A stretch of 10,428 nt of DNA. Origin: Neorhizobium sp. UBA7851 (GTDB lineage: Bacteria > Pseudomonadota > Alphaproteobacteria > Rhizobiales > Rhizobiaceae). A program made the position numbers and the translations under genes. The stretch covers positions 1,917 through 12,344 of the forward strand of contig DLSX01000043.1 in NCBI GenBank assembly GCA_002500765.1, read 5' to 3'. Shown piece by piece: positions 5,107-10,428 of the stretch. Within the stretch, counting starts at the first letter, position 1. Each line of letters starts with the position of its first letter. The notes beneath the pieces were generated by a model. It made no database searches and was not told where the DNA came from. It saw only the letters and a program-made list of their open reading frames with translations.

Positions 5107-6238
5107 TCGTCCAAGCAGCAAAGTCTTTGAAACCATGCCCTGTGACAATACAGACGACTGTCTCTAGAGCTCCAATCGTCCCATCAGAAAAAAGATGGCG
5201 GCAGGCGGCGAGCGATGTTGCTCCCGTAGGCTCGCAGAAAAGACCAGCTCTGCGCGCCAGGCCCACCATCGCGTTTTTGATATCATCGTCGGAAACCGCC
5301 ACGGCTTGACCACCGCTTTCCCTGATCAGCGACAATGTATGGCTCCCTTCCTCGGGATAGCCTAGCAAAGGATCGGAGATGCCGGATGCGATCGTCTTAG
5401 GCGTGTCCCAGGGTTCGACGATGTCCAGCCCCATAGCGAAAGCCCGCGCGATCGGAGCACATCCATCGGACTGCGCCGCTACCAGCCGCGGCATCGGCAC
5501 TGCGGCATCAACGAAGCCTTGATGGACACCTTTCACCAATGGCCCGGAACTGGTCGGGATAGCGATCCAGTCGGGTGGAATACCATCGAGCGCTGCGATA
5601 ATTTCCTGGCCGACCAGTCGAAGAGCGTCAACGCCGTAAGGATTGAGGTAGGTCGTCGTCAGGTTGACATAACCGCGCTCGTCACTGAGTTCCATCGCAC
5701 GTTTGAAGGAGTTGCCGTAATGCCCCGGCACGCGCTCCAGCGTTGCGCCGTAAGCCATGATCTGCGCAAGCTTGCCGTGCGGCGTCGCTTCCGGGCAGCA
5801 GATGATCGCGGGTATCCCGGCATTGGCCGCATAACATGCCGCCGCTGCCCCCGCATTGCCGCTCGACGCACTGACGATGCCTCGCGCACCGAATTCTATA
5901 GCGCGAGAAAGCGCCGCTGCCACGAGCCGATCCTTGAACGAACCGGATGGATTGCGCGTCTCGTCCTTGATCAGGAGCCTGCCGCGAAAATCGGGATGCA
6001 ACAAGGAGGGTGACACCTTCCTAAGCGGTGTGCCGCCCTCCCCTAGTGTCACCTCACCGCAAACGAAATCGCCCGAGCTCCATCCGGCAACAGGTTCCGT
6101 ACGCTCCACTTCCAGAATGCCGTCACAGGCAGTGCAGCGGTAAAGAAGCTCCGGCGGATAGAAAGCTCGGCATGCGACACAGCGCAATCCTTTCATGCCC
6201 CCAGGCTTATCCTTGATCTCCATCTCGGTAAGGCTCAT
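5090..6238 (-). CDS. Threonine-synthase-like fold-type II PLP enzyme
   Basis: 382-residue enzyme of the threonine synthase / beta-elimination family. An N-terminal four-Cys knuckle (C20-x2-C23, C35-x2-C38) matches the rubredoxin-like start of many threonine synthases. The PLP lysine is K102 in NPSGSFKDR; SSGNAG (125-130) and TGHGFKD (366-372) are the expected cofactor loops, and EPTGAT is at 336-341. The phosphate-binding loop reads PTSSGPLVKG (228-237), less Gly-rich than the common version. Classical threonine synthase makes threonine from phosphohomoserine. In an operon of oxidoreductases and a D-threonine-aldolase-like enzyme, a catabolic dehydratase or lyase role on a hydroxy-amino acid is at least as likely (inference). 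The ATG at 6238 overlaps the previous stop as ATGA and has a GAGGT SD 8 nt upstream. A longer frame to 6307 lacks support. Confidence 0.86.
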   Translation of the reverse strand: MSLTEMEIKDKPGGMKGLRCVACRAFYPPELLYRCTACDGILEVERTEPVAGWSSGDFVCGEVTLGEGGTPLRKVSPSLLHPDFRGRLLIKDETRNPSGSFKDRLVAAALSRAIEFGARGIVSASSGNAGAAAACYAANAGIPAIICCPEATPHGKLAQIMAYGATLERVPGHYGNSFKRAMELSDERGYVNLTTTYLNPYGVDALRLVGQEIIAALDGIPPDWIAIPTSSGPLVKGVHQGFVDAAVPMPRLVAAQSDGCAPIARAFAMGLDIVEPWDTPKTIASGISDPLLGYPEEGSHTLSLIRESGGQAVAVSDDDIKNAMVGLARRAGLFCEPTGATSLAACRHLFSDGTIGALETVVCIVTGHGFKDFAAWTNDRTP

Positions 6239-7338
6239 TGCATCATACCTCGTGCGGCAACAGGAAAGACACAGTCCACTCGCTGGCCGCGCATGCCGAC
6301 ATACCAATCGTAGCGATCAACAGTCGGATCGCAGTGCCCGGGCACAAGTCGCAGCATCTCGCCGACCTTCAACGATCCACCGCGCAAGGTGAGCGTACCG
6401 TGTTCGTCGGATGCACCGACACAATCGATATCTTGGCGTCCGTGAACGAGCGGCAACCCGCTATCGACCGCGATACCTTTGTGGCCGCAATCAACGACAG
6501 CGGCACCATCACGTGCAGCGCTCATCACCGTACTCAGCACGAAAAGCGACTGTTCGAACTCAGGCCGAGGTTTGTTACGCGCATAGTCGGCATCCATGAA
6601 GATGTAGGAGCCGGCCTGCAATTCGTTATAAACGCCACTGGCGGCCTCGTGTCGAAATGTACCTGTGCCGGCACCACCGACGATTTCGCAGGTAAGCCCC
6701 TCAGACCGGATTGCCTCTATCGTCTCCACCGTCTTGCGGACCGCGCCTGCGATCGCGTGCTCGCGTTCGTCTTCGCTGCGCAAGTGCTGCGCTCCGCCGT
6801 GATAGGCCTGTAGCCCGCCAAAGATGAGATGCCGGCTTGCGGCGATCCTCCTTGCCAAAGCCGCCGCATCCGCGCCCGGCCGAACACCACAGCGCGTGCC
6901 GGTCATGTCGATTTCGACCAGCACCGTGATGCGTTGCCCTGCGGCTTCCGCCACTTTCTCGATGAGGTCGATTGTCCGGGCGTCGTCGGCGCAGACAGAC
7001 ACCTTCGCCATCGACTGCAAGGCAGCAAGCCGCCTGAGTTTGCGCTCCGCCACCACCTCGTTGGACACGAGGATATCGCCGATGCCGGACCAGGCAAGCA
7101 CTTCCGCCTCGGCCGCTTTCTGGACGCACTGGCCGAGGGCGCCACGCGCCGCCTGCCAGCCGGCTATTACCGGAGATTTGTGGGTCTTGGCATGGGCCCG
7201 CAATCCCACCCCTGCCTTGCGGCAGAAGACTGCCATGCGATCCATGTTCGCTTCCATGGCATCGAGGTCGATCAGCAGGGCCGGCGTATCGACCTCGGAT
7301 TCGTGCATTCCCGGCTCGGCCGGCGGACGCTGGATCAC
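6235..7338 (-). CDS. D-threonine aldolase / D-serine dehydratase-like PLP enzyme (fold type III)
   Basis: 367-residue member of the alanine-racemase-like N-terminal plus D-serine dehydratase-like C-terminal family (DSD1/D-threonine aldolase). The PLP lysine is K51 in RAHAKTHKSP. GGAGTGT (221-227) fits the cofactor phosphate loop. PGHCDPT near the C-terminus gives H335 and D337, the metal-binding pair known from D-threonine aldolases and D-serine dehydratases. Known activities include retro-aldol cleavage of D-beta-hydroxy-alpha-amino acids to glycine and an aldehyde, and dehydration of D-serine or D-threo-3-hydroxyaspartate; sequence alone does not decide between them. No export signal, so cytoplasmic. 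The start is GTG at 7338, because the SD GAGGTG (7349-7344), lying over the stop of the GMC gene, is 5 nt away; an ATG at 7308 is the alternative. It overlaps the threonine-synthase-like gene by 4 nt (ATGA). Confidence 0.86.
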   Translation of the reverse strand: MIQRPPAEPGMHESEVDTPALLIDLDAMEANMDRMAVFCRKAGVGLRAHAKTHKSPVIAGWQAARGALGQCVQKAAEAEVLAWSGIGDILVSNEVVAERKLRRLAALQSMAKVSVCADDARTIDLIEKVAEAAGQRITVLVEIDMTGTRCGVRPGADAAALARRIAASRHLIFGGLQAYHGGAQHLRSEDEREHAIAGAVRKTVETIEAIRSEGLTCEIVGGAGTGTFRHEAASGVYNELQAGSYIFMDADYARNKPRPEFEQSLFVLSTVMSAARDGAAVVDCGHKGIAVDSGLPLVHGRQDIDCVGASDEHGTLTLRGGSLKVGEMLRLVPGHCDPTVDRYDWYVGMRGQRVDCVFPVAARGMMQ

Positions 7339-7350
7339 GATGTCACCTCA
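7339..7350 (-). promoter_or_regulatory. Ribosome-binding site overlapping the GMC stop codon
   Basis: TGAGGTG (7350-7344) contains both the TGA stop of the GMC gene and the SD of the following GTG-started gene, with 5 nt to the start. This supports translational coupling and decides the GTG start at 7338. Confidence 0.6.
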
Positions 7351-8976
7351 GGCAGCGATAGAGGGACGTGTCTTGCCGGACAACGTCTCGAAGTTGTCGC
7401 GGATATAGGCACTTGCCCGCAATGCAAGCGCCGAGATGGTCGGTGTCGGATTGACCACACCGCCTGTAGCCAGAACGCTGCCATCGACGATGAATAGGTT
7501 CGGCACTTCCCAGGTCTGGTGCCATTTGTTGACGACCGAGGTTTTCGGATCGCTGCCCATGCGGCAGGTGCCGATCATATGCCAGGCCGGCGTGCGGTAT
7601 ACTCCGTCCTTGTCGCGATAGTCATGCAACCTGTATTCGAACGCACCACAGGCCTTGGCGAGATCCTCCAGCCGGTCGAGCATGTAATTCATCATCCGCT
7701 TGTCGTTCTCGCCCGGTGCATATTGTGTCCTGGCCGCCGGTACTCCGTCCGAATCTTTTAAAATGGGATCGAGCGTGACGCGGTTTTCTGGATTGGGCAG
7801 GTCGTCACCGATGGCGAACACGCCGATCGAATGGCCGAAATGCTGCTGAAACCAGTTGTGATGTTCCTTGCCCCAGGGCGCGCGTGCCGAGGTGAACCAG
7901 CCCGCCGCCAACTCTCCGGCGGACGCCGTTGAGGTGATGCAGTTGAAATTGAAGCCATTGACGAAGCCGCGCGACACGTCCGTCTCGGCGAACTGGCGCG
8001 ACAGAAGCGAAGCGACGTAACCGATCTGGCCATCCACCGGTTCGTCCACCCACATCTCACAGGCTACCAGCGTGTGGTGAAGCAGATAACGACCGACCTG
8101 GTCATTGCCGTTGGCCAGATTGTCCGAGGCGAGCAGAAGACGTGGAGTTCCGATGCCGTTCGCCGCGACAATCACGATCTTCGCCTTTTGAAAATGCTTC
8201 TGGCCGGTATTGCGGTCGATATAGAGAGCGCCACTGGCCCTCCCGTCGGCATCCTTTTCGATCTTCAGGACGCGGGCATTGATTCTCAGCTCGCAGCCCG
8301 CTTCCAGCGCCTTAGGCCAGATCGAGATGGAATATTTGCTCATCGAACCGCGCGGACAGCCATTGCAGGTACCGCAATTGTTGCACGCGGGTCGCCCGTC
8401 GTAATCTTCGGTCACTGCGCCGGCCTCAGCCGGCCACCAGTGCCAGTCAAGTTTGTCGAAGCCTGAGGCAAGGCGCTTCGCCACCTTCGAAACGGGCATG
8501 GGTCGCGTCGGGCATTTATCGCGTTCGGGCATCGCCGGATCTCCCGCAAGCCCGGAGACGCCCACCAGCCTGTCGGCCTCCTCATAATATGGCGCGATAT
8601 CCTCATAGGAGAGCGGCCAGTCAGGCTGCAGGCCGTGTTCGGTGCCCTTTCGAAAATCGGAGGGACGATAACGCGGCCAGATGGCACCATAGACATTGGT
8701 GGACCCGCCCACGGCGTTCCACATCAGGATCTGTGAGGAATCGGAATTGACCGGGAAGTCGTCCGGGTGGCTGCGCTTGTTGACGTCCGGGCTCCAGTTC
8801 GTGCGGCGCTGCCATGTCCAGTCAGCATGCAGATGCGGATGGTCTTTCGCCTCAACCCAGGAGCCCTGCTCGAGACAGACGACATCGAGCCCGGCTTCCG
8901 CCAGCACGAGAGCGGCAAGCGACCCGGTCGCGCCGGCACCGATGATCAAGATGTCACAGGTACGGTCATTGTTCAT
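7348..8976 (-). CDS. GMC-family FAD-dependent alcohol/sugar dehydrogenase, large subunit
   Basis: 542-residue flavoprotein that would oxidise an alcohol group. The FAD-binding motif GAGATG is at 13-18, with E36 (LEQGSW) at the end of the second strand. NAVGGSTNVYGA (87-98) is the GMC signature loop. A cysteine run, C198-x2-C201-x2-C204-x2-C207 (ACNNCGTCNGC), lies where related FAD-dependent sugar dehydrogenases carry Fe-S ligands, so a cluster passing electrons out of FAD is plausible. H466 (TPAWHMIGTCRMG) and N509 (GGVVNPTP) are the expected catalytic His/Asn pair. It resembles the gluconate 2-dehydrogenase/sorbitol dehydrogenase branch and follows a matching small-subunit gene, overlapping it as ATGA. 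There is no signal peptide. ATG 8976 is preferred over the start at 8991 because the SD GGGGAG lies 7 nt upstream. The substrate is unknown. Confidence 0.9.
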   Translation of the reverse strand: MNNDRTCDILIIGAGATGSLAALVLAEAGLDVVCLEQGSWVEAKDHPHLHADWTWQRRTNWSPDVNKRSHPDDFPVNSDSSQILMWNAVGGSTNVYGAIWPRYRPSDFRKGTEHGLQPDWPLSYEDIAPYYEEADRLVGVSGLAGDPAMPERDKCPTRPMPVSKVAKRLASGFDKLDWHWWPAEAGAVTEDYDGRPACNNCGTCNGCPRGSMSKYSISIWPKALEAGCELRINARVLKIEKDADGRASGALYIDRNTGQKHFQKAKIVIVAANGIGTPRLLLASDNLANGNDQVGRYLLHHTLVACEMWVDEPVDGQIGYVASLLSRQFAETDVSRGFVNGFNFNCITSTASAGELAAGWFTSARAPWGKEHHNWFQQHFGHSIGVFAIGDDLPNPENRVTLDPILKDSDGVPAARTQYAPGENDKRMMNYMLDRLEDLAKACGAFEYRLHDYRDKDGVYRTPAWHMIGTCRMGSDPKTSVVNKWHQTWEVPNLFIVDGSVLATGGVVNPTPTISALALRASAYIRDNFETLSGKTRPSIAA

Positions 8977-9530
8977 CGATGAACTCCCCAACGCTCGGTC
9001 TTGTTCGTGTCGAGATGAAGCCCGGACGTATCGACGGCGCGCATCTCCTCGGTCTTCAGATAATGGCCGCGTCCATGTTTCGGCGTGTCGCGGGCATGGT
9101 CGAACGGAGACATTTGATAACCCGAAACATGCGGACGGATTGAATAGGGCCGGCCGGTCATGGCGATCGCCTCGACCACGAAGGGCGTCTCGTAATAAGC
9201 GAGCACCACCGCCGCGTAGACCTTGTCGAACAAGTCGGGATCGGCAGCCTCGAAAGCTTTCACTGCTTCGACCCGTGCGGTTGGATCATCGCTGTCGAGC
9301 CTGCCCGTGGGCCAGTCCAGTCCTTCGGCAATCTTGTCGAACATCCCGGGCGCGCCCTCGACAAAAAGGCGCAGGGCGATAATGCCGTGCACGCCCGCCT
9401 CAGACGCGGATGGCCAGCCCTCCGCACCTGGGATGAGTTCGTCAACGAGGCGTAGCAGAAGCCGCGTCTTTTCCACCGGTGTCAGGCGGATATTGCTGTC
9501 CGCCTGCATCGCCACAGAAGCCATGCTCAT
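8973..9530 (-). CDS. Gluconate 2-dehydrogenase subunit 3-like small subunit
   Basis: 185-residue protein with the subunit-3 (gamma) pattern: LTPVEKTRLLLRLVDELIPG at 16-35, then GWPSASEAGV at 38-47, and the downstream VYAAVVLAYYETPFV segment at 104-118. Such proteins pair with GMC large subunits, where the gamma chain helps folding and export. Those that travel with the enzyme to the periplasm usually carry a Tat leader; none is visible here (MSMASVAMQADSNIRL), so this complex is predicted to be cytoplasmic. ATG 9530 overlaps the aldehyde dehydrogenase stop as ATGA and has an AAGGGAG SD about 7 nt upstream. The gene then overlaps the GMC gene by 4 nt, as expected for subunits of one enzyme. 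The open frame upstream to 9668 is antiparallel shadow of the aldehyde dehydrogenase. Confidence 0.85.
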   Translation of the reverse strand: MSMASVAMQADSNIRLTPVEKTRLLLRLVDELIPGAEGWPSASEAGVHGIIALRLFVEGAPGMFDKIAEGLDWPTGRLDSDDPTARVEAVKAFEAADPDLFDKVYAAVVLAYYETPFVVEAIAMTGRPYSIRPHVSGYQMSPFDHARDTPKHGRGHYLKTEEMRAVDTSGLHLDTNKTERWGVHR

Positions 9531-10428
9531 GCCGTCGCTCCCTTTCGATCGATGGTAATGGTGATCATCTTCAGCTCGGTCATCGCTTCCATGGTATGGA
9601 CGCCGCCGAGACGGCCGATCCCGCTCTTGGTATTGGAGCCCCCGCCGAAAGGCAGATGGATCTCCCACCAGGTGCTGCCAGCATTGATGTTGACGATGCC
9701 GGCCGGAATGGCCTTGGCAATCTCCATGCCACGGGTGACGTCGGCGGTGAAGACGCCGACCGAAAGGCCGTATTCGCTGTCCAGCGCCAGATCCAGCGCC
9801 TCCGCCTCATCCTGAAAAGCGAGGACCGGCACAACAGGGCCGAATGTCTCTTCGCGATTGATCTTCATGTCGCGGGTCACGTCGCGGATTACCGTCGGCT
9901 CGAAATAGAGATCGCTGCCGAGATCTGGCCGTGGCCTGCCACCGGTGAGCAGCGCGGCGCCGGAAGCAATGGCGTCATCGACATGTTCCTTCACCTTGGC
10001 GGCAACCTTGGCATTGTTGAGCGGTCCCATGGTCGTTCCCTGATGGAAGGGATCGCCGAGAACATGCTTGGCTGCGTGGGCCGTCAGCTTTTCACACAGG
10101 CTGTCGACGATGGAGTGATGCGCGAGCACGCGGCCGGTCGCCGCGCAGACCTGACCGGCATTGAAGAACGCACCGCCGGCAGCCGCTGTCGCCGCGGCAT
10201 CCAGATCAGCATCCTCGAAGACAACGACCGGACCGTTGCCGCCGAGTTCCAAGAGCAAGGGCTTGCCCGCGCCGCGTTCGGCTATGCGCTTGCCGGTCGC
10301 AGCACTGCCGGTAAAGCCGATAGCGGCGACATCCGGATGGACGACGACCGCGTCACCGGCCGTTGAACCCTCGCCGATGACAAGATTAAGCACACCTGCA
10401 GGAAGGCCTGCGTTCTCTATTGCCTGCA
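9527..10428 (-). CDS. NAD(P)-dependent aldehyde dehydrogenase, 5' end outside window
   Basis: The frame is open to the window edge and gives the C-terminal 299 or so residues of a family normally near 480-490. The first visible residues, QAIENAGLPAGVLNLVIG, are the usual stretch before the nucleotide-binding GFTGS loop (GFTGSAATGKRIAE). The catalytic Glu is in LLLELGGNGP and the catalytic Cys in FFNAGQVCAATGR; REETFGPVVPV and LPFGGGSNTKSGIGRLGG are also family blocks. It would oxidise an aldehyde to its acid in the cytoplasm. The branch looks like the benzaldehyde/vanillin/salicylaldehyde-type group, but this is a loose impression. As the first gene visible in the leftward operon, it probably takes the aldehyde made by the GMC enzyme or by retro-aldol cleavage in the PLP enzyme. 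Confidence 0.9.
   Translation of the reverse strand, partial: QAIENAGLPAGVLNLVIGEGSTAGDAVVVHPDVAAIGFTGSAATGKRIAERGAGKPLLLELGGNGPVVVFEDADLDAAATAAAGGAFFNAGQVCAATGRVLAHHSIVDSLCEKLTAHAAKHVLGDPFHQGTTMGPLNNAKVAAKVKEHVDDAIASGAALLTGGRPRPDLGSDLYFEPTVIRDVTRDMKINREETFGPVVPVLAFQDEAEALDLALDSEYGLSVGVFTADVTRGMEIAKAIPAGIVNINAGSTWWEIHLPFGGGSNTKSGIGRLGGVHTMEAMTELKMITITIDRKGATA

Noticed and set aside
6829..7497. + strand frame of 222 codons over the PLP enzyme and GMC end
   Set aside because: Antisense to two well-supported genes; composition typical of a shadow.
9479..10366. + strand frame of 295 codons opposite the aldehyde dehydrogenase
   Set aside because: The - strand carries catalytic Glu and Cys motifs of ALDH; the + frame has no recognisable motif.
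1..10428. CRISPR arrays, tRNA/rRNA genes, insertion sequences with terminal repeats
   Set aside because: No regular spaced repeats, no cloverleaf-like or rRNA-like stretches and no transposase motifs or paired terminal repeats were seen by eye.

Overview
The window is GC-rich and gene-dense, with short intergenic gaps, 1- to 4-nt stop/start overlaps and clear Shine-Dalgarno (SD) sites. The protein families suggest an alphaproteobacterium, most likely Hyphomicrobiales/Rhizobiales. That placement is an inference from gene content and style, since no marker gene is present. It reads as an accessory metabolic region: redox enzymes, a eroded patch in the middle and a catabolic-looking operon on the right.

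Left block (1-2805, + strand): the 3' part of a zinc-type medium-chain alcohol dehydrogenase is followed by a perfect 10-bp hairpin. Next come two closely spaced genes for exported proteins. One has two carboxymuconolactone-decarboxylase (CMD) domains fused to a hydroxynitrile-lyase-like cupin, with a well-formed internal ribosome-binding site and ATG at the fusion point. The other is a flavodoxin-like protein with a Tat-type leader. Block 2 (2865-4027, - strand) is a two-gene unit: an exported P460-family monoheme cytochrome c and a six-helix membrane protein whose histidines are spaced as in bis-heme b cytochromes. They look like an electron-transfer pair.

Middle (about 4031-5106): about 465 bases without a recognisable gene, then two decayed + strand fragments (SnoaL/NTF2-like ester cyclase; Gfo/Idh/MocA oxidoreductase). 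Facing them is the start of an unrecognised - strand gene. Both facing genes lose their 3' ends at about 4940-4990, which looks like a deletion junction.

Right block (5090-10428, - strand, transcribed right to left): aldehyde dehydrogenase (5' end outside the window) -> gluconate-2-dehydrogenase-subunit-3-like small subunit -> GMC-family flavoprotein -> D-threonine aldolase/D-serine dehydratase-like PLP enzyme -> threonine-synthase-like PLP enzyme. Three junctions are 4-nt ATGA overlaps and the fourth has the SD site lying over the previous stop codon, so the genes are almost certainly one co-translated operon. The two-subunit alcohol dehydrogenase has no visible export signal. Together the enzymes would suit a route in which an alcohol is oxidised to an aldehyde and an acid, and a beta-hydroxy-amino acid is cleaved or dehydrated by the two PLP enzymes. 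The substrate cannot be read from the sequence. This operon is the best candidate in the window for an undescribed pathway.
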